A DNA stretch of 64,000 bases from Candidatus Eremiobacterota bacterium (GTDB taxonomy: Bacteria > Vulcanimicrobiota > Vulcanimicrobiia > Vulcanimicrobiales > Vulcanimicrobiaceae). Numbering within the stretch: position 1 is the stretch's first letter; each line of letters opens with the position of its first letter. The translations under genes were made by a program, and so were the position numbers. The notes beneath the pieces were generated by a model, which was given only the letters and a program-made list of their open reading frames with translations, did no database searches and was not told the DNA's origin. Below, in pieces: positions 28,351 to 36,537 of this stretch. The stretch lies in NCBI GenBank assembly GCA_019235885.1, contig JAFAKB010000080.1, positions 114,302-178,301 on the forward strand, given 5' to 3'.

Positions 28351-28497
28351 AAGCTCTCGCCTCCTGGGGACGCATCAGTAGTCCGGCGTCAAACCGGCGC
28401 GGGCCGCACCGTCGGGAAAAGTGCTTCGTCACACGGGAGCTTTCCTTTGGTCGCAAAATGCGGCCGAGGGCATCGGCCACCACAAGGGTCGACATCA

Positions 28498-28544
28498 CTG
28501 TCCTCAATGCAGTATGCTTGGAAGACAGTATGCGTCCAGGACAG
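28498..28544. promoter_or_regulatory. Nested direct and inverted repeats at the ATPase start
   Basis: CAGTATGC occurs at 28510-28517 and 28526-28533, 16 bp apart, the second spanning the ATG at 28530. An outer inverted pair, CTGTCCT (28498-28504) and AGGACAG (28538-28544), flanks both. The arrangement straddles the proposed start codon and could be a binding site that controls this gene. It might instead be repeat remnants left by its insertion. Function is inferred. Confidence 0.35.
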
Positions 28545-29909
28545 CATTTCGTCGGCCGAAACCGCGAGCTCGAAGCACTCGCCGGAGCGTATGACGCTCC
28601 CGGTGGGCAGCTTGTATTGCTCTATGGCCGGCGACGCATCGGCAAGACGTACTTGCTCCAGCGCTTCTCCGAAGAGCGCCGCACGGTCTTCTATCAAGCA
28701 ACTCGCCAAGCGGCTCAAGTCGAGCTCGCGGCGTTTAGTAGGGAGGTCGAGGGGGCGCTCGGGCCGTTCCCCGTACCAGGAGCATTCGCGTTCAGAACTT
28801 GGGAAGAAGCGCTCGACTATCTGACCAGCCACGCAAGCCGTGAGCGGCTCGCCGTCATCCTCGACGAGTTCCCGTACCTTTGTGATTCGACGCCGGGGCT
28901 ACCCTCGCTCATTCAGCGCTGGTGGGACCGGCAAGGGCGCACGTCGCGCATTCTGCTCATCTTGTGCGGCTCAGCGCAAACGTTCATGACGGAGCTGGAC
29001 TCCGGATCCGCGCCGCTGCATCAGCGCTTCACCAAGAAAATCGCGCTTGGACCGCTGTCGTATCGCGAAGCCGCTGAGTTCGTCCCGTCCCTATCACCTG
29101 CCAACCGCGCTCGCGTCTACGGCGTACTCGGGGGCACGCCGCTGTACCTCAAGGAATGGCGAGCCGAACAAAGCCTCCGTGACAATCTAATCGTCCTCTT
29201 CGGCGATCCCGCCAGCATGCTCGTCGACTCGGCGCGGCTCGTACTGCACACCGACCTCGGAGATTCAACCGCCTCGTACCGCGCGCTCAGCGCCATCGCC
29301 GGCGGCGACACGCGCAGAAACGAGATCTTACAGAAGGCGAAGATTACAAATGAACGCGTACTCGTCCGGCTTGAAGAGCTAAAGCTCATTACAAAGCGCG
29401 TCCCAGTCACCGAAGGTGCGAGCTCGCGCCGCGGATTTTTTGTCGTGACCGATCCGTATTTTCGGTTTTGGTTCCGCTATGTCGAACCACATCGCGCTTC
29501 GATCGATCGGGGATTCGGCGAGCAGCTGATCGACGAGGTCATCGTGCCCGAGCTCGACAACCACATGGGCGGCGTATTCGAAGACATGGCGCGCGACTTC
29601 GCAGTGCAATTGGTCGCTCAGCGAGAGCTTCAGGGAATCGACATCGGCTCTTGGTGGTCGAGCGATGGTGACCACGAAATCGATATCGTAGGCATCGGAC
29701 GCAAGAAGCCGACGTTCATTGGAACGGTAAAATGGCGCAACGCCGCACTCGGCCGTGAAGTATACAAGAACCTTGCCGACCATGCGAGAGCGCTCGGCGT
29801 AGACGAGTCGATTCCGTGGCTGATGGTCGGACGCGGCGGCGTCGAAGCGACGCTCATTCACGCCGAGCCGCACGTCCGAGGCTATTCGATTGGCAACCTC
29901 TACGAATGA
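28530..29909 (+). CDS. DUF234-type ATPase with C-terminal nuclease-like domain
   Basis: This 459-aa protein has an N-terminal P-loop (YGRRRIGKTYLLQ, about residues 30-42) and Walker B LAVILDEFPYL. A winged-helix region follows, then a C-terminal PD-(D/E)xK-like domain (EIDIVGIG then FIGTVKWRN). This layout is that of the archaeal-type ATPase/DUF234 family, whose role is not established. The ATG at 28530 gives the family N-terminus (FVGRNRELEAL). Codon use is visibly less GC-biased than in its neighbours, which suggests transfer. No partner gene is adjacent, and the aminotransferase gene behind it runs the other way. Confidence 0.8.
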   Translation: MRPGQHFVGRNRELEALAGAYDAPGGQLVLLYGRRRIGKTYLLQRFSEERRTVFYQATRQAAQVELAAFSREVEGALGPFPVPGAFAFRTWEEALDYLTSHASRERLAVILDEFPYLCDSTPGLPSLIQRWWDRQGRTSRILLILCGSAQTFMTELDSGSAPLHQRFTKKIALGPLSYREAAEFVPSLSPANRARVYGVLGGTPLYLKEWRAEQSLRDNLIVLFGDPASMLVDSARLVLHTDLGDSTASYRALSAIAGGDTRRNEILQKAKITNERVLVRLEELKLITKRVPVTEGASSRRGFFVVTDPYFRFWFRYVEPHRASIDRGFGEQLIDEVIVPELDNHMGGVFEDMARDFAVQLVAQRELQGIDIGSWWSSDGDHEIDIVGIGRKKPTFIGTVKWRNAALGREVYKNLADHARALGVDESIPWLMVGRGGVEATLIHAEPHVRGYSIGNLYE

Positions 29910-29990
29910 CGGCGAGAACGATTCAACATGGCCCTAATTTTTCGCGGACTCCCCGTCTCGTCAGGACCATCGATTCTGCCCGAACGGGGC

Positions 29991-31166
29991 TCACACCGCA
30001 GCCGGTTGTTCCGCTTCGAGGAAGACTTTCAGGGCGGCTTGGACGCCGGTGCCGGCGCGAATCGGGGCGCCGGCTTCGAGCAGCGCGATCTCGAGTGCGC
30101 CGAGCGCGCCGAGGACGTCGGTTTGGGTCAGATCGCCCATCGTCCCGATGCGGAGGATCTTTCCCTTGAGCTCTTTCTGGCCGCCGCCGACGACGACGCC
30201 GCGCGACTCGCGCAGGTTCGTGCGGATCGCGTCGCCGTCGATTCCGTCCGGCACCTTCACGGCCACGACGGTCGGCGAATGTGCGCCGTCCCGCGAGTAC
30301 AGCTCGAGCCCGAGCGCCTGCGCCGCCGCGCGGATCGCGCGCGCGTAGCGCGCGTGGCGCTCGTGCACCGCCGCCGCACCGGTCCGCTCGAACAGCTCGA
30401 GCGCCGCGTCGAGCGCGAAGAGGAGCGAGACCGGCGGCGTCCACGGCGTCTGCCCCAGCGCGGCGAACTCGCGCGCCTTGCGCAGGTCGAAGTAGAACCG
30501 CTGCGCGCCGAGGTTCGCGTCGATCCGCGCCCACGCGCGCGGCGCGACCGCGACCATCGCCAAGCCGGGCGGCGCCGCCAGCGCCTTCTGCGAGGCGGCG
30601 ACGACGACGTCGAATCCCCACGCGTCCATCGCGAACTCGCTCGCGGCCAGCCCGCTCACCGAGTCGACGACGGTGTACGCACCGTGTCCGCGCACCGCTT
30701 CGGCGAGCGCCGCCATGTCGTTCTGCGCGCCGGTCGAGGTTTCGTTGTGCGTCAGCAGGACGCCGTCGAACCGCGTCTCGCCGCGCGCCGCGTCGAGCCG
30801 CGCGCGCAGCGCCGCGGCGTCCACCGCGCCGCCCCACGGCGTCTCCAGCACCTCGACCTCGCAGCCGAAGTTCCGCGCGAGCGCGATCAGCCGCTGGCCG
30901 AAGACGCCGATCGGGCAGGCCAGCACGCGGTCACCGGGACCGAACAGGCTGCCGACCGCGGCTTCGAGCCCACCCGTCCCCGACGAGCCGAGGAGCAGCA
31001 GCTCGGCGCACTCGGTCCCGAAGATCGGCCTGAGCCGCTCCGATATCCGCGCCAGCAGCGTCTTGAACTCCGGACCGCGGTGGTCGATCAGCGGCTGCGC
31101 GCTCGCGGCCAGGACGGACTCGGCGACGGTGACCGGTCCGGGAATGAACAGCAGGCTCTTCGACAC
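29991..31166 (-). CDS. Class V aminotransferase (alanine-glyoxylate/serine type)
   Basis: This 391-aa PLP enzyme has the class V order: N-terminal FIPGPVTVAESVL, the HRGPEFKTLL segment, cofactor loop GSSGTGGLEAAV, and Asp-Ser in VVDSVSGLAA. The PLP Lys lies in VVVAASQKALAAPPG. The closest relatives are alanine:glyoxylate and serine:pyruvate aminotransferases of soluble metabolism. GTG at 31164-31166 is preceded by GGAG and gives the expected N-terminus (SKSLLFIPGP). It diverges from selD with 48 bp between them. Confidence 0.85.
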   Translation of the reverse strand: MSKSLLFIPGPVTVAESVLAASAQPLIDHRGPEFKTLLARISERLRPIFGTECAELLLLGSSGTGGLEAAVGSLFGPGDRVLACPIGVFGQRLIALARNFGCEVEVLETPWGGAVDAAALRARLDAARGETRFDGVLLTHNETSTGAQNDMAALAEAVRGHGAYTVVDSVSGLAASEFAMDAWGFDVVVAASQKALAAPPGLAMVAVAPRAWARIDANLGAQRFYFDLRKAREFAALGQTPWTPPVSLLFALDAALELFERTGAAAVHERHARYARAIRAAAQALGLELYSRDGAHSPTVVAVKVPDGIDGDAIRTNLRESRGVVVGGGQKELKGKILRIGTMGDLTQTDVLGALGALEIALLEAGAPIRAGTGVQAALKVFLEAEQPAAV

Positions 31167-31214
31167 GGATGCTCCGGGCGGGCGTTCGGCGTTCCGCGGT
31201 GTATTCGACGCACG

Positions 31215-32261
31215 ATGAAGTCTCCCGGTCGTCGGATCCGCTTGACGGCGTACTCGAACTGCGCGGGTTGAGCGAGCAAAGTCGGCGCTGCCGACCTGGC
31301 GCAGGTCCTGCGCCGCTTGCCGCCCCTGACGGACCCGAACGTCCTCGTCGGACACGCGACGAGCGACGACGCCGGGGTCTACCGCATCTCCGCCGAGCTG
31401 GCGCTGGTTCAGACGGTCGACTTCTTCACGCCCGTCGTCGACGATCCGTACGATTTCGGACGCATCGCCGCCGCGAACGCGCTCAGCGACGTCTACGCGA
31501 TGGGCGGCACTCCGTTGACGGCGCTCAACGTCGCGGCATTTCCGGTCGAGGAGCTCGGCACCGAGATCTTGGCGGAAATTCTTTCCGGCGGAGCGGCCGT
31601 GGCCGCGCAAGCGAATGTCGTGATCCTCGGCGGGCACACGGTCAAGGACGATGAGCCGAAATACGGATTGGCCGTGACCGGAACCATTCGTCCTGAAGAG
31701 GTCGTTAGAAACGGAGGAGCCCGTTCCGGCGATCTGCTGCTTCTTTCCAAACCCGTCGGGACGGGCATCCTCACCACCGCGCGCAAGCGCGACCTCATCA
31801 CCGACGCCGCGCTCGCGCCGGCGATCGAGCAGATGGCGCGCTTGAACGACCGCGCAGCGCGCGCGATGGTCGCCCACGGCGTCCACGCCGCAACCGACGT
31901 CACCGGCTACGGGCTGGTCGGACACGCCGGCGAGATGGCGCGCGCATCGGGCGTCGCGCTCGCCTTCGACGCGCGCCGCGTGCCGCTGTTCGACGGGGTG
32001 CTCGACTTGATCGCGCAAGACGCGGTGGCGGGCGGCACGCGCGACAACCTCGCCGAGCACGCGCGCTTCACCGAATACGCCGACGACGTTTCCGAAGCGT
32101 ATCGGATCGCGCTCTCCGATGCGCAGACGTCGGGCGGTTTGCTCATCGCGATCCCGCGCGAGGGCGCGGAGCGCGTGCTCGACGAGCTCGCCGATCTGGG
32201 GACCGCCGCGATCGTCGGCGAGGTAGTCGACGGCCCGTCCGGCGCGGTCTTCGTGCGCTGA
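31215..32261 (+). CDS. selD: Selenide, water dikinase; predicted selenoprotein with Sec19 encoded by TGA
   Basis: SelD makes selenophosphate from selenide and ATP, for selenocysteine tRNA and seleno-tRNA modification. The body (NVLVGHATSDDAG, FFTPVVDDPYDFGR, GGHTVKDDEPKYG) is plainly SelD. A standard reading starts only at 31317 and lacks the catalytic N-terminus. Continuing in frame to ATG 31215 adds RIRLTAYSNCAG, a TGA at 31269-31271, then ASKVGAADLAQVLRRLP. The TGA falls where SelD enzymes carry catalytic Cys or Sec (E. coli Cys17), with Lys22 matching E. coli Lys20. Read as Sec, the protein is 348 residues against 347 in E. coli. A SECIS-like hairpin follows the TGA. The flavin oxidase gene starts 6 bp after its stop. 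Confidence 0.88.
31272..31320 (+). promoter_or_regulatory. Bacterial SECIS-like element behind the selD TGA
   Basis: Directly after the TGA, GCGAGC (31272-31277) can pair with GCTTGC (31315-31320) as an outer stem. Inside it are two hairpins: GTCGGC/GCCGAC with a GCT loop at 31281-31295, and GGCGCAG/CTGCGCC with a GTC loop at 31298-31314. The apical GCAGGTC sequence closely resembles the SelB-recognised loop of the E. coli fdhF SECIS (GCAGGTCTGC). The loop G lies about 34 nt past the TGA, within the accepted spacing for bacterial SECIS elements. The fold is predicted by hand. Confidence 0.65.
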
Positions 32262-32267
32262 TCGCCG

Positions 32268-33419
32268 ATGCGTTACGACGCAATCGTCCTCGGCTTGGGC
32301 GGGATGGGAAGTGCGGTCGCCGCGCACACGGCCGCGCGCGGGATGCGCGTGCTTGGAATCGAGCGCTTCGGCCCGGCGCACACGCGCGGCTCCTCGCACG
32401 GCGAGACGCGCATCATCCGCCAGGCGTACTTCGAGTCGCCGGATTACGTGCCGCTGCTGCGCCGCGCCTACGAGCTGTGGGACGCGCTCGCGGCGCGCGC
32501 CGGCACGACGCTGCGCGCGCAGACCGGCGGTTTGTTCGTCGGCCGTCCGGAGATGGCGGTCGTCGTCGGCACGCTCGCGAGCGCGCAACGGTGGCAGCTC
32601 GCGCATGAGATCTACGACGCGCGCGAGCTGAAGCGGCAATGGCCGGCGTTCACGCCGCGTGACGACGAGATCGGCGTGTACGAAGCCGTCGCCGGCGCGG
32701 TTTTTCCCGAAGCCGGCGTGCGCGCGCATCTGCTCGAGGCTGCGGAGCACGGGGCGGAACTGCGCTTCGGCGTCGAAGCGGCGGGTTGGGATGCAGGCGA
32801 CGCAGGCGTGCGCGTTATCTTGGCGGACGGGACGCACATCGAAGCGGCACGCTTAGCGATCTGCGCCGGACCGTGGTTCGCGAAACTCGCGCCAGAGATC
32901 GGGATACCACTGCGGGTGGAGCGCAACGTGCAGTTCTATTTCGCACCGCGCGACCGCGACGCGATCTCTCCGGACCGCTTGCCGATCTGGTGCTGCGAGC
33001 GCCCCGGACAGCGAATGTTCTACGGTTTCCCCGACTTCGGGCATGGCGCGAAGGTCGCGCACCACGGCAGCGGCGTCTTCACGGACCCCGACGCGCTCGT
33101 CCGCACGGCGCACGACGACGAGATCGCGTTCGTGCGCAAAGCGCTGGAGTCGTTCGTGCCGGCCGCGGCGGGAACATTTCTGCGCGCGGCGCCGTGCATG
33201 TACACGCTCACCCCCGACGAGCACTTCGTGATCGGCCCGCACCCGGACCATTCGAACGTCGTCGTCGCCGGCGGCTTCTCCGGCCACGGCTACAAGTTCA
33301 CGCCGGTGGTCGGTCAGATCGTCAGCGCGCTGCTTTGCGGCGTCGACCCGGGCTTCAGTTTTGAGCTGTTCTCGCCGGCGCGTTTCGCGGCGAGCGCACC
33401 GGTCGGAAACTCGCCATGA
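32268..33419 (+). CDS. FAD-dependent amine oxidase, MSOX/MTOX type
   Basis: This 383-aa protein resembles monomeric sarcosine oxidase and N-methyltryptophan oxidase, which oxidise N-methyl amino acids and release H2O2. The N-terminus has the Rossmann GLGGMGSAVA loop followed by HTRGSSHGETRIIR. The expected covalent FAD-attachment Cys is Cys310 in PCMYTLTPDEHF, a pattern nearly identical to that of sarcosine oxidases. The C-terminal GGFSGHGYKFTPVVG is also typical. It lies 6 bp after selD and overlaps the next membrane gene by 4 nt. Confidence 0.85.
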   Translation: MRYDAIVLGLGGMGSAVAAHTAARGMRVLGIERFGPAHTRGSSHGETRIIRQAYFESPDYVPLLRRAYELWDALAARAGTTLRAQTGGLFVGRPEMAVVVGTLASAQRWQLAHEIYDARELKRQWPAFTPRDDEIGVYEAVAGAVFPEAGVRAHLLEAAEHGAELRFGVEAAGWDAGDAGVRVILADGTHIEAARLAICAGPWFAKLAPEIGIPLRVERNVQFYFAPRDRDAISPDRLPIWCCERPGQRMFYGFPDFGHGAKVAHHGSGVFTDPDALVRTAHDDEIAFVRKALESFVPAAAGTFLRAAPCMYTLTPDEHFVIGPHPDHSNVVVAGGFSGHGYKFTPVVGQIVSALLCGVDPGFSFELFSPARFAASAPVGNSP

Positions 33420-34024
33420 GCTCGCGCGTCGCGCGAATCGCCACGGCGGTCGGGGCTGCGATTGCGCTCGTCGGCAACATCACCTACAAGGTCGTCAAAG
33501 AAGATCTGAACGAGCTTGCCCACGCGCACCTCCCGGGCAACGCGACGTCGCTCGGCGCCGGAGTTATCTTCCTGCTCGGCTGCAGCGCATATCTTGCGGT
33601 CGCCTCGGTCTGGAAGCGGCGCGGCTACGCCGAGCGTCCTCCGATGGGCATTGCGGCGCTGCTGACGTTCGCCGCGATGTTCGTCTTCATCAACGCGATG
33701 CAGCGCGACTTCGTCCCGGGCGCCGTGTACTTCGTCCTGCAGACGCTGTTCTGGGACGCCGGCGCAATCTTCGTGCTGTTCCTCGCCCGCAACGAGGACG
33801 GCCCGCTGGTCCTCGGCTTACGAATCTATGCGGTCGCCCTCGTAGCGTTCCAAAGCATCGTAGGCGTACTCGGGGCGACCTATGCCGGCGATTCGGCGAT
33901 GGCGGACGTGGCCGGCGTGATCGGCTGCGTGTCGACTCTTGCGATGCTCGCGCTTGCGCTCAGGCGCGCGTGGTTCGAGCCGGCCGCGCCGGAACCATCA
34001 TCAGCGCCACTCCGACGAGAATGA
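33416..34024 (+). CDS. Membrane protein of unknown function
   Basis: This 202-aa protein has about six hydrophobic segments (starting with AVGAAIALVGNITY) and ends in a Pro/Arg-rich tail. I do not recognise the family. The ATGA overlap with the upstream oxidase gene suggests translational coupling and a shared transcript from selD. Its 3' end overlaps the convergent DMT transporter gene by 65 nt. Confidence 0.6.
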   Translation: MSSRVARIATAVGAAIALVGNITYKVVKEDLNELAHAHLPGNATSLGAGVIFLLGCSAYLAVASVWKRRGYAERPPMGIAALLTFAAMFVFINAMQRDFVPGAVYFVLQTLFWDAGAIFVLFLARNEDGPLVLGLRIYAVALVAFQSIVGVLGATYAGDSAMADVAGVIGCVSTLAMLALALRRAWFEPAAPEPSSAPLRRE

Positions 34025-34922
34025 TCGCGCTCGCGAGCGCTTCGACCGGGGTGAAGCGCTCGTGGAAGAGCAGCATCCCGAGCATCACCGCGACGATCGG
34101 GTTCACGTACGCGTACGTCGAGGCGAGCGCGGTACTCGCGTACTGCATGGTGTAGAGATAGGCGCTGTAGCCGAGCAGGCTGCCGAAGATCATCAGCCAC
34201 GCGACCCCGGCCAGCGACGCTGCGCTGATCGCATGCACGTCGAGCGACTGCCACTGGCCGCAGAACGCGGCTTCGATGCCGAGGAAGGCGCCGCCGAAGA
34301 GCATCTGCAGCGCGGTCGCGAGCATCAGGCTTCCGTTCTTCCCGGTGCGCCGCTGGTAGACCGAGCCGAACGACCACGCAATGCTGGCGAACAGCGTCAC
34401 GAGCGCCGGCCACAGCGCGATCCCGCTCGTCGCTTTCGGCTGCAGCAGCAGCGCAAGGCCGCCGAAGCCGAGCACCATTCCGGCAACCGCGAACCGGCTG
34501 GGCCGTTCGCCGCCCCACAGGAAGGCGATGATCGCCATGAAGACCGGCGAGATCGAGATCAGCAGCGAGTTGATCCCGACCGGAAGATACTGCACCGTCC
34601 ACGCGATCAGGCCGTTGCCGAAGAGCAGCAGGCTTCCGCCGGTGATGGCGGCGCGAACGAGGTCGTCGCGGGTGACGCGCCCGCTTCCGCGCACGACGCA
34701 GATTCCGTACAGGATCGCGCCGGCGAGCAGAAAGCGGGCGGAGGCCATCGCGTACGGCGGGATCGTCTCCACGGCGAAGCGCATCCCGGCGATCGTCGAG
34801 CCCCAGAACAACCAGACGGCAGCGAGCGCGAGGATCAGCTTGGGATCGAGCCGCGAGCCGGCGCGGCGATCCTCCGGCGCGACCCCGATGCCGGGTGCGC
34901 TCGCTTCGATCGTGCGGTCCAT
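33960..34922 (-). CDS. EamA/DMT-family exporter
   Basis: This 320-aa protein has ten hydrophobic segments arranged as two EamA repeats (LILALAAVWLFWGSTIAGMR in the first, ASTYAYVNPIVAVMLGML in the second). DMT exporters of this YedA/RhaT-like kind move small metabolites out of the cell; the substrate is unknown. ATG at 34922 is chosen because the residues upstream of it are not hydrophobic and do not match the family. It converges on the membrane gene with a 65-nt overlap. Confidence 0.82.
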   Translation of the reverse strand: MDRTIEASAPGIGVAPEDRRAGSRLDPKLILALAAVWLFWGSTIAGMRFAVETIPPYAMASARFLLAGAILYGICVVRGSGRVTRDDLVRAAITGGSLLLFGNGLIAWTVQYLPVGINSLLISISPVFMAIIAFLWGGERPSRFAVAGMVLGFGGLALLLQPKATSGIALWPALVTLFASIAWSFGSVYQRRTGKNGSLMLATALQMLFGGAFLGIEAAFCGQWQSLDVHAISAASLAGVAWLMIFGSLLGYSAYLYTMQYASTALASTYAYVNPIVAVMLGMLLFHERFTPVEALASAIILVGVALMMVPARPARTTRA

Positions 34923-35010
34923 CGTCGTGCCGGCCACTCTTGGGACAACACCGCAAAGGTGCCGCGGTTGCACTTGTTGCGCGCGCATCCGGGCGTGATG
35001 GAAGCGTGCC

Positions 35011-35496
35011 ATGAGAACGACACAGCTCAACTCCGGCCCGTCGGTACGCTACGGCACGCTGAAGATTCCGCTCGCCGCGCAGCGCGACGTCGACGCCGCC
35101 TTCGCCTACCTCGCGCGCGACTCGGTCGAGCGCTCGCTCATCGAACGGGTCGAGCGCAGCCGCGTCCCGCACCGCCTCGTGATCGACCACCGGGGCGACG
35201 ACTCGTACCGGCCCTCGACGCACACGATCCGCTGGGATCCGCGCAGCGCGCTGATGACGACCGAGGGCGGCCGGCAGTCACCGGCGCTCGGACTCGGCCA
35301 CGAGCTCGACCACGCCGCCGAGGACGCGCGCGCGTACGACGGCTTGCAGAACGTCCCCGACGACGCATTCGACAGCTTGGAAGAGCGCCGCGTCATCCTG
35401 GGCTCGGAACGGCACGCGGCGCACACCCTGCACGAGAGTGTGCGCCACGATCACGACGGGAGGCTGTACCGTGTCCCCGACCCGACCCTGCGCTAG
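35011..35496 (+). CDS. Putative M91-like zinc metallopeptidase (HExxH), effector-type
   Basis: This 161-aa protein has HELDHA in GLGHELDHAAEDARAY, fitting an HExxH zinc site. It is preceded by a strand with IRWDPRS and followed by a helical tail with EERRVI and ASERHAA-like spacing (ILGSERHAAHTL). The order matches the M91/NleD-type toxin domain seen in secreted effectors and polymorphic toxins. No signal peptide, immunity gene or secretion apparatus is adjacent. It lies alone upstream of a decayed efflux-pump gene. The call rests on the motif and general layout. Confidence 0.55.
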   Translation: MRTTQLNSGPSVRYGTLKIPLAAQRDVDAAFAYLARDSVERSLIERVERSRVPHRLVIDHRGDDSYRPSTHTIRWDPRSALMTTEGGRQSPALGLGHELDHAAEDARAYDGLQNVPDDAFDSLEERRVILGSERHAAHTLHESVRHDHDGRLYRVPDPTLR

Positions 35497-35780
35497 CACG
35501 GCGCACGGTTACTCGACCTGCGCGGCAACCGATATGCCGACGACGTGCAGATCGGCAACGTCGGCCTGCGGCCGCGTCTCGACGTGACGATCGACTCGTG
35601 CGGCGCGCTGCTGCTCGGCGTCGCAGCCGACGACGCGGCGCAAACGGCGCGCATCCTCTCAGCGGGCGTTCTCGCGACCCGCGTGCGCGAGCCCGCCGGA
35701 CTGGCCTCGGAACCGTCGTCGTCGCGGGGCTATCGAGCTCGCTGCTGCTGACGCTGTTCATCGTACCGCTAGCGTATGCG
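35497..35780 (+). pseudogene. Internally deleted RND efflux pump relic
   Basis: From 35497 one frame reads like the porter domain of an RND pump (LDVTIDSCGALLLGVAADDA, about 68 residues). From about 35703 a different frame reads GLGTVVVAGLSSSLLLTLFI followed by VPLAYA, the C-terminal end of such pumps. Everything between these parts of a roughly 1000-aa protein is gone. The relic overlaps the 3' end of the antisense amidohydrolase gene. It indicates gene loss at this site and a diderm past or present. Confidence 0.5.
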
Positions 35781-36537
35781 GCACCCAGCCGAAGCGGCGC
35801 GCAGGCGCGCGCTCGCGCCGCAGCAGGCGCAGCACGTTCCCGCCGGTGATCTCGCGCTCGGCTTCCGGCGGGAGCCCGAGCAGACGAATCTTGTGCAACT
35901 CCAAGCCGGGATGAAGCCACGGCCCGTCGGAGCCGAAGATCACGCGCCGCGGGCCGAGGCGGCGGATCGCTTGCACGACGTAGTCGAAGCGCCGCGTCCC
36001 CGCGGTGTCGGTATACAGGTTCGGCAGCCGCATCATCTGGTCGATCAAGCGCTGGTGCGCGCGCCAGTCGTCGGCGAAGCTGCCGAGGTGCGGGACGATC
36101 ACGTCGACGTCGGGGTACTCGGGGACGATCAGCTCCAGGATCTCGGTCTTCCCTGCGACGTCGTACAGGATCGGGATTCCGAAGCGCCGCGCGGCGTCGA
36201 ACACCTCGCGCGTGATCGGCGCGTCGATGCCGTGCACTTTGATCCCACGGAATCCGTAGGCGTGGACGGCCTCCTCGACCATCACACCGACTCGTCCGGC
36301 GTCCCGCTTCGCGTGGACGAATGCGAAGCCAATCAGGCGCGGCGCGTGCGCGCGGCAGATCTCCGCGACCTCGGCGTTCGCGCTCGCATAGTCGCCGGCG
36401 AACGCGGCGAAGACGACGGAGCGCGCGATCCCGGCGGCGCGCGCCCGGCGCAGGTAGTCGCCGAGCGGCGCGCGCGTGTCCCACGGTCCGGTGAAGCCGT
36501 CGCCGGTGCCGGCGTGGCAGTGGCCATCGACGATCAT
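35758..36537 (-). CDS. Amidohydrolase-2 family metal-dependent hydrolase
   Basis: This 259-aa TIM-barrel protein has the N-terminal metal motif VDGHCHAG (HxH), a mid-barrel Lys strand GIKVHGID, the histidine VPHLGSFAD and the C-terminal Asp in IFGSDGPWLHPG. Such enzymes hydrolyse or decarboxylate small cyclic or carboxylated metabolites; the substrate is unknown. It starts in a TGATG overlap with the M20 peptidase stop, so the two are likely translated together. Its end overlaps the RND relic in antisense. Confidence 0.8.
   Translation of the reverse strand: MIVDGHCHAGTGDGFTGPWDTRAPLGDYLRRARAAGIARSVVFAAFAGDYASANAEVAEICRAHAPRLIGFAFVHAKRDAGRVGVMVEEAVHAYGFRGIKVHGIDAPITREVFDAARRFGIPILYDVAGKTEILELIVPEYPDVDVIVPHLGSFADDWRAHQRLIDQMMRLPNLYTDTAGTRRFDYVVQAIRRLGPRRVIFGSDGPWLHPGLELHKIRLLGLPPEAEREITGGNVLRLLRRERAPARRFGWVPHTLAVR

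Noticed and set aside
28389..28832. Minus-strand 147-aa frame between livH and the ATPase
   Set aside because: It is mostly antisense to the start of the ATPase gene, with no recognisable domain, ribosome-binding site or family pattern.
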